Positions 1 through 7,414 of a stretch of DNA of 10,215 nt are shown in pieces. How positions within the stretch are numbered: the first letter of the stretch is position 1; the number at the start of each line of letters is the position of its first letter. The DNA is from Caldifarciminota bacterium UBA1063. Lineage in GTDB: Bacteria > Hydrothermota > Hydrothermia > UBA1063. A program made the translations under genes and the position numbers. The stretch is taken from NCBI GenBank assembly GCA_002316275.1, contig DCDE01000028.1:1-10215 (forward strand), given 5' to 3'. The notes below the pieces were generated by a model. It was not told the origin of the DNA and did no database searches. It was given only the letters and a program-made list of their open reading frames with translations.

Positions 1-164
1 TAAATGTAACCATGACCGAAACGGGAAAAGTTATCGATATTCAAGGAACAGCGGAAAAAAGGCCACTGGAGAGGTGGGAACTAAATGAACTTATCGAGAT
101 TGCAATAGGTGGTATAAGTAAGATAATAGCTGTGGAAAAAGAGGTACTCAAAAAACGAGGTTAG
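1..164 (+). CDS. rph: Ribonuclease PH, C-terminal fragment (5' end outside window)
   Basis: The frame read from base 3 gives 53 residues to a TAG at 162-164 and has no start inside the window. It begins N-V-T-M-T-E-T-G-K and continues with V-I-D-I-Q-G-T-A-E and later L-I-E-I-A-I-G-G-I. This matches the conserved C-terminal part of RNase PH, where a D-x-N-V-V-M-T-x-x-G strand is followed by E-x-Q-G-T-A-E and an amphipathic helix. RNase PH is a phosphorolytic 3'-5' exoribonuclease that trims tRNA 3' ends and works as a hexameric ring. The stop lies 4 nt before the threonine aldolase start, so the two are probably co-transcribed. The assignment rests on family knowledge of this motif run; the catalytic N-terminal part is not visible. 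Confidence 0.85.
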   Translation, partial: NVTMTETGKVIDIQGTAEKRPLERWELNELIEIAIGGISKIIAVEKEVLKKRG

Positions 165-168
165 TAAG

Positions 169-1197
169 ATGATAATTTCAGATTTTAGAAGTGACACCGT
201 AACAAGACCCACCCAGGAGATGTACGAAGCAATACAGAAAGCACCCTTAGGTGATGATGTCCTCGGAGACGACCATACCGTTATTGAGTTAGAAAAACTG
301 TCCGCTGAAATTACAGGGTTTGATGCAGCCCTCTTTGTACCATCAGGTACCATGGGAAATGCAATCGCTGTCAGAGTTTGGACAAGGGATGGATCAGAAG
401 TAATCCTTGAAGAGATGGCACATATATACACCTCTGAAGTAGGCCATATTGCTTATATATCTCGTGCTATTCCAAGACCACTAAGATCAGATAGAGGTGT
501 TATTAATCCCGATGACCTTAGAAAAGCAATAAGGAAGGAAGACCTCCAAAGGTGTGCCACGTCGCTCGTTTGTCTTGAAAACACACACAATTACTGGGGT
601 GGTAAGGCCCTGAGGCCAGATTATGTGGCAGAAATTAAAAACATTTGTACTGAAAATAACCTGCCACTGCATATGGATGGAGCAAGGATCTTCAATGCAT
701 GCATTTTCTTAAAGGTAGATGTTAAAGAATTCACAAAAAATCTCGATTCCCTGATGTTCTGCCTATCAAAAGGGCTTTCTGCACCAGTGGGTTCTATGCT
801 CTGTGGCTCAAAAGCATTCATTGAGCAGGCAAGGAGGATCAGAAAACTTTTGGGCGGAGGGATGAGACAGGCTGGAATACTGGCAGCATGTGGCATAGTA
901 TCCATCAAGAAAATGGTAGAAAGGCTAGAAGATGACCACAAAAATGCAAAGAAACTCGCCGAAGGCCTGAGCCAGCTCCCATTCATAAGAATTAACCCAG
1001 ACGATGTAGAAACCAACATTGTAATAGTTGAAACCACGGAAAATCCACAGGAAATTCTTAATTTCCTCGCATCCAACGGAATCCTTGCCCTCCAGTTTGG
1101 GCCCGGTAGAATTAGATTTGTAACCCATAAAGACGTCGACGAAACTGATGTAGATAGAGCCTTAGAAGTCCTAAAAAAGTTTAAACATTTCAACTAA
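169..1197 (+). CDS. ltaE: Low-specificity L-threonine aldolase
   Basis: This 342-aa protein has the usual length for fold-type I, PLP-dependent threonine aldolases, which cleave L-threonine or L-allo-threonine to glycine and acetaldehyde in the cytoplasm. The N-terminus F-R-S-D-T-V-T-R-P-T is a family hallmark. His85 in E-E-M-A-H-I-Y corresponds to the ring-stacking histidine. H-M-D-G-A-R (168-173) supplies the Asp170 and Arg173 that contact PLP. Lys201 in C-L-S-K-G-L-S-A-P-V-G-S is the expected Schiff-base lysine. The G-G-G-M-R-Q motif (229-234) is also typical. The ATG at 169 is preceded by GAGG at 157-160, 8 nt upstream, inside the end of rph. The frame is intact and no key residue is missing. 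Stereospecificity cannot be read from the sequence. Confidence 0.95.
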   Translation: MIISDFRSDTVTRPTQEMYEAIQKAPLGDDVLGDDHTVIELEKLSAEITGFDAALFVPSGTMGNAIAVRVWTRDGSEVILEEMAHIYTSEVGHIAYISRAIPRPLRSDRGVINPDDLRKAIRKEDLQRCATSLVCLENTHNYWGGKALRPDYVAEIKNICTENNLPLHMDGARIFNACIFLKVDVKEFTKNLDSLMFCLSKGLSAPVGSMLCGSKAFIEQARRIRKLLGGGMRQAGILAACGIVSIKKMVERLEDDHKNAKKLAEGLSQLPFIRINPDDVETNIVIVETTENPQEILNFLASNGILALQFGPGRIRFVTHKDVDETDVDRALEVLKKFKHFN

Positions 1198-1371
1198 ATA
1201 CAATTTCTATGATTTAATCCCTTTATAGATTAATTTCAAGCAAATTCTCCTTATGACAAATGACCATATGCCTTTAGAATAGCACTTGCCCACGTAATTA
1301 CATAATTCTCATAAGAAAGTGCGGATTGGCACTATAAAAATTAGATCAAATTTTTTATTCTACGGGAAATT

Positions 1372-1380
1372 TGTTATAAT
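1372..1380 (+). promoter_or_regulatory. Extended -10 promoter of the response regulator gene
   Basis: TGT directly precedes a perfect TATAAT (1375-1380), giving the extended -10 form TGnTATAAT. The best-spaced -35 hexamer, at 1352-1357, is only T-rich (TTTTTA), so the extended -10 probably carries the promoter. Transcription should start around 1386-1389, which is at or next to the GTG codon of the regulator. No 11-bp TTAA repeats of the kind seen before pstS occur here, so Pho autoregulation is not supported by sequence. Confidence 0.7.
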
Positions 1381-1388
1381 CATACAAC

Positions 1389-2069
1389 GTGCTAATTGCA
1401 ATTGTTGAAGACGATAAAGAGATTAGGGAGCTTGTTGCTCTCCACCTGACAAGGTCAAATTTTCTCGTCCAAAAATTTTCCTTTGGATCAGAACTATTAA
1501 AATTTCTTGAAAAAGGACAAATACCAGCATTAGTGATCCTTGACATCATGCTCCCCGACTACGATGGATTTGAATTACTCAAATACCTTAAGGACCATTC
1601 AAAATTCAGAGAAATTCCCATAATAATGTTGACAGCAAGATCCGATGAAACCGACAGGGTACTTGGTTTAGAGCTTGGAGCAGATGATTACGTGGTAAAA
1701 CCCTTTTCTCCAAGGGAACTTGTTTCAAGGGTTAAAGCTGTTCTCAGGAGGTCCGAAAAGAGTGAAATAAATATACTTTCTCTCGGAAATGAGCTCTACA
1801 TCGATTTGGATAAGGAGAAAGTCACCGTGAAAGGAGAAGAAATTAAATTGACTGCCACTGAATACGAGATTTTGGCTCTCCTTGCGTCCAATCCCGGAAG
1901 TTTAGTCACAAAGGAAAAAATTTATGCATCAATCTGGACCTATAACAGTGAAGTGTCTGAGAGGACTGTTGACGTGCATATCACAAATCTCAGGAAGAAA
2001 CTAAAGGACGCTGGGAAATACATTAAAAACGTGAGGGGGCGTGGGTACAGAATCGAGGTGTCCATTTGA
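1389..2069 (+). CDS. phoB: PhoB/PhoP-type phosphate response regulator (OmpR family)
   Basis: This 226-aa protein has a receiver domain (about 1-120) and an OmpR-type winged-helix DNA-binding domain (about 128-226). The acidic pocket is E7, D8 and D9, the phosphoacceptor is Asp52 in L-D-I-M-L-P, and Thr82 and Lys104 complete the active site. The stretch M-L-T-A-R-S-D-E-T-D-R-V-L-G-L-E-L-G-A-D followed by D-Y-V-V-K-P-F-S-P-R-E-L-V is very close to E. coli PhoB. The wing region R-T-V-D-V-H-I and V-R-G-R-G-Y-R matches too, and PhoB is 229 aa long. The GTG start gives the usual V/M-L-I-A-I-V-E-D-D N-terminus. An in-frame TAA at 1377-1379 rules out any earlier start. There is no Shine-Dalgarno site, so the mRNA is probably leaderless. 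It overlaps the kinase gene by 4 nt. Its linkage to phoR, pst and phoU supports a phosphate role; the Gram-positive name phoP would be equally apt. Confidence 0.93.
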   Translation: MLIAIVEDDKEIRELVALHLTRSNFLVQKFSFGSELLKFLEKGQIPALVILDIMLPDYDGFELLKYLKDHSKFREIPIIMLTARSDETDRVLGLELGADDYVVKPFSPRELVSRVKAVLRRSEKSEINILSLGNELYIDLDKEKVTVKGEEIKLTATEYEILALLASNPGSLVTKEKIYASIWTYNSEVSERTVDVHITNLRKKLKDAGKYIKNVRGRGYRIEVSI

Positions 2070-3796
2070 AAAAGAAATACCTTTATTTTACATTGTGTTT
2101 AGTTTCCATAATCTTTTTTGCAGTACTTTACTTCGGAGAAAGAAGCCTAGAGGAAGAGACCCTCAAGCTTCGCGAAAAAGAAATCCTTGATTTTACGTAC
2201 TCCCTTCTCACACAGAGCGGCCTTGAAATCATGAGAGAAGACAGAAAACAAGAATTTTCGAGTCTCATAAAAAATCTCGATGAGAGAACCAATAAGAGGA
2301 TCACCGTGATCGATACTTCGGGCAAGGTAATCTTAGACTCTCGAGAAGACCCACTGCAAATGGGTAACCACAGATGGAGGCCGGAAGTTCAGGGAGCTCT
2401 CAAGGATTCAGTTTCATTTAGACTAAGATACAGCACCACTCTGAGCACAACCATGTTATATTGTGCAGTTCCAATAAAATCCGAAGATAAAATTTATGGT
2501 ATCTTAAGGGTTGGAGAGGTCCAACACGATATACTGAATTCTATCTCAAATTTAAGAATGCTACTTTTCTCCATTGCGTTGATTTACTTTCTAACAATTA
2601 TCGTGACGATTCTATTTTTTAATAGAATCCAAAGTAAGGCTGTCTCTGACCTTGTGAGCGCTTTTAAAAAAATCTCACTCAACGAATTTGATACGAGGAT
2701 GCTTGTAAGCAACGACGATCTTCTCTATGAAGCCTCCACATACTTTAACATAATGGCAGAAAGGCTTAAGGATACTTTCAACCTCTTGCGGGAAAGGGAG
2801 AACGAACTCACCTATTTACTCGCTGCCTTGCCATTTCCCATCGCTCTTGTAGACTCCGAAAGAAGATTTCTATTTGCAAATTCTGACTTCAAAGATTTAT
2901 TTACTAAGGCACGCGACAAATTCGAGGAGCCACTGTCCTTTGAGGATATTGAAGACCCATTTGTATTCGAGAACATAAGAAGGATGCTAACTAAAGAAAC
3001 TGATAAAGCATTGCAAGAGGTAAAAAAAATTAAAGGGAGAACCTACCAGATATCCATTCAAAATTTAGCCGATCCTCCCAATATTCTCATTTTTGCAATG
3101 GATATTACCGACTCTTATGAAAGGGAAAATTTGAAAAAAGAACTAATTTCTTACGTATCTCACGACTTGAGGACTCCATTAACCATTATAAAAGGATATG
3201 CAGAAACAGCGCTTGAAGAGACAAAAAACAAGAATATCGAGTTATATCTTAAAAGGATACTTAGTGGAGTCGAAGAGTTAAATCACCTGGTTGAGAAACT
3301 CAACACGTTGTCAAGACTTGAAAATGTTGAAGAAATCTCCACAGAACATGTAAATTTAAAAGAACTCATCAGAGGTATTGCAGATACATTCGAGTACAGC
3401 GCAAAAAGTAAAGGTCTTGATTTTAGTCTTGAAATAAGGAATGTGCCAAAGATCATTGAGACAGATCCTGAAAAAATTCGTATTATCCTCACAAATCTCT
3501 TAGACAACGCTGTGAAATTCACTGAAAAAGGGAAGATTGAAGTAAAGATCTCACAGGATCGTAACATACTATACATAGTGATATCTGATACCGGCCAGGG
3601 AATACCTGAAGAATTCATCCCTAAAATCTTTGAGAGATTTTTTACTTTAGATAAATCAAGGGGTGCTGGCTTTGGTTTGGGGCTTGCCATTGTTAAGCAC
3701 GCAGTGCAGCTTTTAAACGGAAGCATCGAAGTTAAAAGCAAAGAAGGCCAAGGGACCGTCTTTACAATAAGTATTCCATTGTTAAGACAATCTTAA
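2066..3796 (+). CDS. phoR: PhoR-type phosphate sensor histidine kinase
   Basis: This 576-aa membrane kinase is the partner of the preceding regulator. TM1 is about residues 6-23. An extracytoplasmic domain of about 140 residues follows, including K-R-I-T-V-I-D-T-S-G-K-V-I-L-D-S typical of a PAS/Cache fold. TM2 is about 164-186, a HAMP linker about 187-240, and a cytoplasmic PAS about 245-347. The HisKA domain carries His366 in Y-V-S-H-D-L-R-T-P-L. The ATPase domain shows the N box N-L-L-D-N-A-V-K-F (Asn481), G1 D-T-G-Q-G-I-P (508-514), the F box near 519-526 and G2 G-F-G-L-G-L-A-I (535-542). The length and the large external domain match Bacillus subtilis PhoR rather than E. coli PhoR. The TTG start overlaps the regulator stop (TTGA), and GAGGTG at 2055-2060 lies 5 nt upstream. 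The external ligand is unknown. PhoR is normally controlled through PhoU and the Pst complex. Confidence 0.92.
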   Translation: MKKKYLYFTLCLVSIIFFAVLYFGERSLEEETLKLREKEILDFTYSLLTQSGLEIMREDRKQEFSSLIKNLDERTNKRITVIDTSGKVILDSREDPLQMGNHRWRPEVQGALKDSVSFRLRYSTTLSTTMLYCAVPIKSEDKIYGILRVGEVQHDILNSISNLRMLLFSIALIYFLTIIVTILFFNRIQSKAVSDLVSAFKKISLNEFDTRMLVSNDDLLYEASTYFNIMAERLKDTFNLLRERENELTYLLAALPFPIALVDSERRFLFANSDFKDLFTKARDKFEEPLSFEDIEDPFVFENIRRMLTKETDKALQEVKKIKGRTYQISIQNLADPPNILIFAMDITDSYERENLKKELISYVSHDLRTPLTIIKGYAETALEETKNKNIELYLKRILSGVEELNHLVEKLNTLSRLENVEEISTEHVNLKELIRGIADTFEYSAKSKGLDFSLEIRNVPKIIETDPEKIRIILTNLLDNAVKFTEKGKIEVKISQDRNILYIVISDTGQGIPEEFIPKIFERFFTLDKSRGAGFGLGLAIVKHAVQLLNGSIEVKSKEGQGTVFTISIPLLRQS

Positions 3797-3823
3797 CTCA
3801 ATCTTAAGTCTACCTTAACACTA
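3780..3823 (+). promoter_or_regulatory. Pho box: four 11-bp direct repeats
   Basis: Four consecutive 11-mers share the pattern YCTTAASWCWA, with one mismatch in the first: TGTTAAGACAA, TCTTAACTCAA, TCTTAAGTCTA, CCTTAACACTA. Their hexamer cores are TTAAGA, TTAACT, TTAAGT and TTAACA, at 3782, 3793, 3804 and 3815, exactly one helical turn apart. B. subtilis PhoP binds TTAACA-like repeats with 5-bp spacers, and E. coli Pho boxes also repeat every 11 bp, so this is read as the regulator's binding site. The first unit lies within phoR, and the phoR stop codon TAA (3794-3796) is part of the second unit. Binding itself is inferred. Confidence 0.8.
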
Positions 3824-3829
3824 ATACCC

Positions 3830-3835
3830 AATAAT
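3830..3835 (+). promoter_or_regulatory. Probable -10 of the pstS promoter
   Basis: AATAAT matches the -10 consensus at five of six positions and begins 9 nt after the last Pho-box hexamer. No -35 hexamer has normal spacing to it; the last repeat, TTAACA, is too close. This is the architecture of Pho-activated promoters, where the regulator replaces -35 contacts. The predicted start near 3842 leaves a leader of about 38 nt. Confidence 0.5.
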
Positions 3836-3879
3836 TTAGTACATTCAAACAAAAAAATACAAAACCTGAGGAGGTGAAT

Positions 3880-4908
3880 ATGAAGAAAACACTCATGATA
3901 TTGCTGGGACTCCTTCTTGCACCTATCCCGGCAGTCACTGCAGAACTTACTGGTGCAGGAGCCACATTCCCACAGCCCCTGTACTCAAAAATGTTTGATG
4001 TGTATTACAAGACAAGAGGAGTAAAAGTCAACTACCAAGGTATAGGTTCAGGTGGAGGAATCCAGCAGCTCATTGCCAAAACCGTTGATTTTGCAGCTTC
4101 CGATGCGCCAATGACCACATCCGAAGGAGAGAAGGCACGTTCTGAAATACTGCACATCCCTACTTGCCTCGGGGCAGTGGTAATAACTTACAACTTGAAA
4201 GGAAATCCTGAACTAAAATTGACTTCGGATATGATTGCCGACATATACTTAGGTAAAATCAAATACTGGAACGATCCAAGAATACAGAAACTTAATCCAG
4301 ATGTAAAACTACCTAAACTTGTAATTACACCGGTTTATAGAGCTGACGCTAGTGGCACAACGTTCATTTTTACTGATTATTTAAGTAAAGCAGTCCCTGA
4401 ATGGAAGGAAAAAATGGGCGTGGGGAAATCGCTAAACTGGCCCATAGGTGTTGGAGGGAAAGGGAATCCAGGTGTTACAAGCATGGTCCAGCAGATTGAA
4501 GGCTCCGTAGGATATGTCGAGCTTACCTATGCACTCCAAAACAAGCTTCCTACCGCGCTCATAAATAACAAGGCTGGTAAATTCATAAAGCCCAACGCTG
4601 AAAGCGCCTCAAAAGCAGTGGGCAAAAATGTGCCGCCCCATATGAAAGTATCGATTACAGATACTGACAGCCCTGATGGATATCCTATCTCCAGTTTTAC
4701 GTGGATTCTGGTGTACAGAGACCTATCTTACCTTAAAGACGTAAATAAAGCCAAAGAACTTTACAATCTTCTCTGGTGGATTATACATGAAGGGCAAGAG
4801 TTTGCAACACCTATGAATTATGCACCCCTACCTCAGAGTATCATATCTCAGCTCGAAAACAACCTCAAGAGGCTCGTCTTTGGAAATCAGCCACTATGGA
4901 AAATCTGA
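3880..4908 (+). CDS. pstS: Periplasmic phosphate-binding protein PstS
   Basis: This is a 342-aa solute-binding protein of the high-affinity phosphate ABC importer. The signal peptide covers about residues 1-21 (M-K-K-T, a hydrophobic core, then A-V-T-A before E-L-T). No cysteine follows, so it should be a soluble periplasmic protein rather than a lipoprotein. Ligand motifs are T-G-A-G-A-T-F-P-Q-P-L-Y (24-35), G-I-G-S-G-G-G (54-60), the phosphate-selective Asp75 in S-D-A-P-M, and R-A-D-A-S-G-T-T (154-161), equivalent to E. coli R135/D137/S139. The ATG at 3880 is preferred over the GTG at 3874, because that GTG overlaps the GAGGAGGTG ribosome site (3868-3876); AGGAGG is 5 nt from the ATG. The gene sits just downstream of the Pho box and overlaps pstC by 13 nt. 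Confidence 0.96.
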   Translation: MKKTLMILLGLLLAPIPAVTAELTGAGATFPQPLYSKMFDVYYKTRGVKVNYQGIGSGGGIQQLIAKTVDFAASDAPMTTSEGEKARSEILHIPTCLGAVVITYNLKGNPELKLTSDMIADIYLGKIKYWNDPRIQKLNPDVKLPKLVITPVYRADASGTTFIFTDYLSKAVPEWKEKMGVGKSLNWPIGVGGKGNPGVTSMVQQIEGSVGYVELTYALQNKLPTALINNKAGKFIKPNAESASKAVGKNVPPHMKVSITDTDSPDGYPISSFTWILVYRDLSYLKDVNKAKELYNLLWWIIHEGQEFATPMNYAPLPQSIISQLENNLKRLVFGNQPLWKI

Positions 4909-5831
4909 AAGCGCTAATCCAGAGGCAGAGCGGGAATATCATATACCGCTTTGCCTCAATTAAAAAGCTACTAAATTTTGACAAAATTCTTAAAATATCT
5001 CTTTTCATTTCTGCAGCATTAGTACTTGGTATTGTCTTGGGATTTGTGGTCACTTTGTGTGTAGCAAGTTTCGACTTTCTTAAATCTGTTGGATTTAGTT
5101 CTTTACTAAAAGACACGTGGAACCCATTGACTGATGAATTTGGTGCTTCACCATTTATCTTTACGACCATTCTTGTATCTTCCCTCTCACTATTACTTTC
5201 GATTCCCTTCTCTTTATCCATAGCAATTTCTCTTTCAGATAAGAAAGGCAACAAATTACTACAAAGCTTCCTTAACACATCCTTAGATCTGATGGCAGCA
5301 GTCCCTTCAGTGATCTATGGATTCTGGGCTCTCTTTACTCTCAGTCCATTGGTGAGACTATTACAAACAAAACTAGGGTTTGCACCTATGGGTGTTGGGT
5401 TATTCACTGCGGTTATAGTGCTTACCATAATGATAATACCCTTTTCAGCGGGTATCTCTAGAGAGGTAATAAAACTCGTGCCGCAGGAGCTTGAGGAAGC
5501 GGGATATTCCTTGGGCGCAACCAGGTACGAAGTGATTAGATCTATAATACTCCCTCAGGCAAAATCGGGTATCATTGCAGGCTTCATACTCTCAATGGGC
5601 CGCTCTCTCGGAGAAACTATGGCTGTAACCATGGTCATCGGAAACTTCAACGCATTCCCAAAGAATATATTTTCACCTGCCAATACAATAAGTAGTCTCA
5701 TTGCAAATCAGTTTAACGAGGCATCGGGGCTTCACCAATCCGCTCTAATCTTTTTAGGATTGATCCTTCTTGTTATTACATTGCTCGTTAACTTGGCTGG
5801 AGCATTTATACTTAAAGGTTCCAGAAGATGA
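4896..5831 (+). CDS. pstC: Phosphate ABC transporter permease PstC
   Basis: This 311-aa polytopic inner-membrane protein is close to E. coli PstC (319 aa). It has a cytoplasmic N-terminus of about 30 residues and a first membrane segment around 33-57. An extracytoplasmic stretch (about 60-85) contains W-N-P-L-T-D-E-F-G-A-S-P-F, typical of PstC, and about five more segments follow. The EAA loop that docks on the ATPase is E-A-G-Y-S-L-G-A-T (201-209), followed by I-I-L-P-Q-A-K-S-G-I. S-L-G-E-T-M-A-V (237-244) is a further family mark. The only plausible start is the ATG at 4896, inside pstS, and it has no clear Shine-Dalgarno site. Translation is therefore probably coupled to pstS. It pairs with PstA. 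Confidence 0.95.
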   Translation: MENLKALIQRQSGNIIYRFASIKKLLNFDKILKISLFISAALVLGIVLGFVVTLCVASFDFLKSVGFSSLLKDTWNPLTDEFGASPFIFTTILVSSLSLLLSIPFSLSIAISLSDKKGNKLLQSFLNTSLDLMAAVPSVIYGFWALFTLSPLVRLLQTKLGFAPMGVGLFTAVIVLTIMIIPFSAGISREVIKLVPQELEEAGYSLGATRYEVIRSIILPQAKSGIIAGFILSMGRSLGETMAVTMVIGNFNAFPKNIFSPANTISSLIANQFNEASGLHQSALIFLGLILLVITLLVNLAGAFILKGSRR

Positions 5832-6658
5832 GCATTAAAACCAGGAAAAAAAAAGATAAAATTTTCACTCTACTTGTAATGTTCCTGTCGATCTTAACTA
5901 TTCTGCCCCTTTTCCTTATCCTTCTTTACCTTATAAAGGCAGGCTTTTCGGCACTAAATCTCGACTTAATAACAAAAGTTTCAAGGCCCATTGGCGAGAG
6001 AGGGGGAGCATTAAACTCTATTATAGGGACACTCATTATTAGTTTACTTGCAACCCTTATAGCTACACCAATTAGCGTCTTTACCGGTTTATTCATTTTC
6101 GAGTATCGCAAAAAAGTCGTTAGCAAAATACTCAATATAACAGTTAGACTTATTTCGGGAATTCCTTCAATTATTATAGGGATAGTTGTTTACTTGTGGA
6201 TGGTTAAGCCGTTAGGGAAATACTCCGCTCTCTCCGGTAGCGTTGCGTTGGCAATTATGATGATACCAAATACTGTGACAAGTACAGTAGAAACCCTTGA
6301 AATGATTCCCATAGGTCTCCGTGAAGCAAGCCTCGCACTGGGCGCGAGTTTTGCAAAAAACATAACAAAGGTAATACTACCTCTATCCATCCCAGGCATA
6401 TTAACAGGTGTATTAATCGGGCTTGGAAGAATTGCAGGGGAAACAGCACCGTTGCTCTTTACTGCCTTCGGGAATCCATTCCTCAATTTGAACATAATGA
6501 AACCGATGGACACTCTGCCACTTCTTATTTATAACTATGCGCTAAGTCCTTTTGAAGAATGGCACAAAATAGCTTGGGGAGCATCACTTATTCTGATATT
6601 TATCGTATTAATTCTAAATGTGTTAGCAAAATGGATTGTGTCAAAATGGAATCGATAA
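5828..6658 (+). CDS. pstA: Phosphate ABC transporter permease PstA
   Basis: This 276-aa membrane protein is the second half of the phosphate channel. It has a basic N-terminus (K-T-R-K-K-K-D-K) and about six membrane segments, the first around 12-36. G-G-A-L-N-S-I-I-G-T (59-68) and S-G-I-P-S-I-I-I-G (110-118) are characteristic of PstA. The EAA loop is R-E-A-S-L-A-L-G-A-S (165-174), followed by I-L-P-L-S-I-P-G-I, and G-E-T-A-P-L-L-F-T (204-212) is also conserved. The start overlaps the pstC stop by 4 nt (ATGA), which indicates translational coupling; AAGG at 5815-5818 is a modest ribosome site. Its last 13 nt overlap pstB. Confidence 0.95.
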   Translation: MSIKTRKKKDKIFTLLVMFLSILTILPLFLILLYLIKAGFSALNLDLITKVSRPIGERGGALNSIIGTLIISLLATLIATPISVFTGLFIFEYRKKVVSKILNITVRLISGIPSIIIGIVVYLWMVKPLGKYSALSGSVALAIMMIPNTVTSTVETLEMIPIGLREASLALGASFAKNITKVILPLSIPGILTGVLIGLGRIAGETAPLLFTAFGNPFLNLNIMKPMDTLPLLIYNYALSPFEEWHKIAWGASLILIFIVLILNVLAKWIVSKWNR

Positions 6659-7404
6659 TCCTTACTATTAAATACCTAAATGTATATTATGACAATCATC
6701 AAATACTCTTCAACGTCAACCTGGACGTACCTGAAAAAAAGATTACTACAATTATGGGACCATCTGGGTGTGGAAAATCAACACTCCTCAGAACCATAAA
6801 CAGAATGCATGAGATTACTAACATGGCAAGGACAGAAGGCGAAATTCTCCTTAAGGGAAAGGATATCTACACAATGCATCCCGAGGAACTACGTTCAAGG
6901 ATTGGGATGGTCTTTCAGAGCCCCAACCCATTTCCCCACATGAGTATTTACGAAAACGTAATCGCAGGTTATACTCTCAAAGGGATAAGACTTTCAAAGG
7001 TTGACAAGGATGAAATTGTGGAGAGGAGTCTTAGAAGTGTTGGATTGTGGGAAGAGGTAAAAAACAAACTATTCAAAAGAGGGACCTTCCTTTCAGGGGG
7101 ACAACAACAGAGGCTATGTATCGCAAGGGCTTTGGCAATGAGACCTGATATAATCTTGCTTGACGAACCAACCTCTTCCCTTGACCCAGCTGCAACTCAG
7201 AAAATTGAAGAACTCTTAATGAAGCTGAAAGATGAAGTAACTATTTTGTTAGTTACCCACAATATTGCTCAAGCATCAAGGGTTTCAGACTATATTGCGT
7301 TTTTATTCCTCGGAGAGCTTGTTGAGTTTGGACCTTCTACGAAGATCTTCACCACACCAGAAAATCCCAAAACAGAGGAATTTATATCAGGAAAATTTGG
7401 CTAA
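6646..7404 (+). CDS. pstB: Phosphate ABC transporter ATP-binding protein PstB
   Basis: This 252-aa cytoplasmic ATPase energises phosphate import; E. coli PstB is 257 aa. It shows Walker A G-P-S-G-C-G-K-S-T (38-46), Q-loop Gln91 in V-F-Q-S-P-N-P-F-P, signature L-S-G-G-Q-Q-Q-R-L-C-I-A-R (149-161), Walker B I-I-L-L-D-E-P (169-175, Glu174 catalytic) and His205 in the H-loop. N-x-F-P and L-C-I-A-R-A-L-A are particular to PstB within the ABC family. The frame is open from 6559, but the ATG at 6646 gives the normal N-terminus (M-E-S-I-I-L-T-I-K-Y-L-N). Earlier starts would add residues encoded only by the overlap with pstA. The start has no strong Shine-Dalgarno site, which suggests coupling to pstA. 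Confidence 0.95.
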   Translation: MESIILTIKYLNVYYDNHQILFNVNLDVPEKKITTIMGPSGCGKSTLLRTINRMHEITNMARTEGEILLKGKDIYTMHPEELRSRIGMVFQSPNPFPHMSIYENVIAGYTLKGIRLSKVDKDEIVERSLRSVGLWEEVKNKLFKRGTFLSGGQQQRLCIARALAMRPDIILLDEPTSSLDPAATQKIEELLMKLKDEVTILLVTHNIAQASRVSDYIAFLFLGELVEFGPSTKIFTTPENPKTEEFISGKFG

Positions 7405-7414
7405 GGAGGCCAAT

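Noticed and set aside
621..1193. 190-codon open frame antisense to the threonine aldolase
   Set aside because: It is a shadow of a conserved gene on the other strand, with no family motif and no ribosome site that I could support.
1214..1233. TTAATC/GATTAA inverted repeat after the threonine aldolase gene
   Set aside because: A 6-bp AT-only stem without a T-run is too weak for a terminator.
1318..1333. AGTGC/GCACT hairpin in the gap before the response regulator
   Set aside because: The stem is only 5 bp, with no T-tract and no known partner; not convincing as a terminator or operator.
3283..3741. 152-codon open frame antisense to phoR
   Set aside because: It lies opposite conserved kinase motifs and has serine/phenylalanine-rich, shadow-like composition.
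3874..3876. GTG as the start of pstS, adding two residues
   Set aside because: It overlaps the GAGGAGGTG ribosome site; the ATG at 3880 has correct spacing and a normal signal peptide.
6559..6645. 29 extra codons at the front of pstB
   Set aside because: They lie wholly inside pstA, are unlike PstB N-termini, and the ATG at 6646 fits the family length.
7265..7414. 50 extra codons at the front of phoU
   Set aside because: They lie inside pstB apart from the last 10 nt; the ATG at 7415 has a perfect AAGGAGG upstream.
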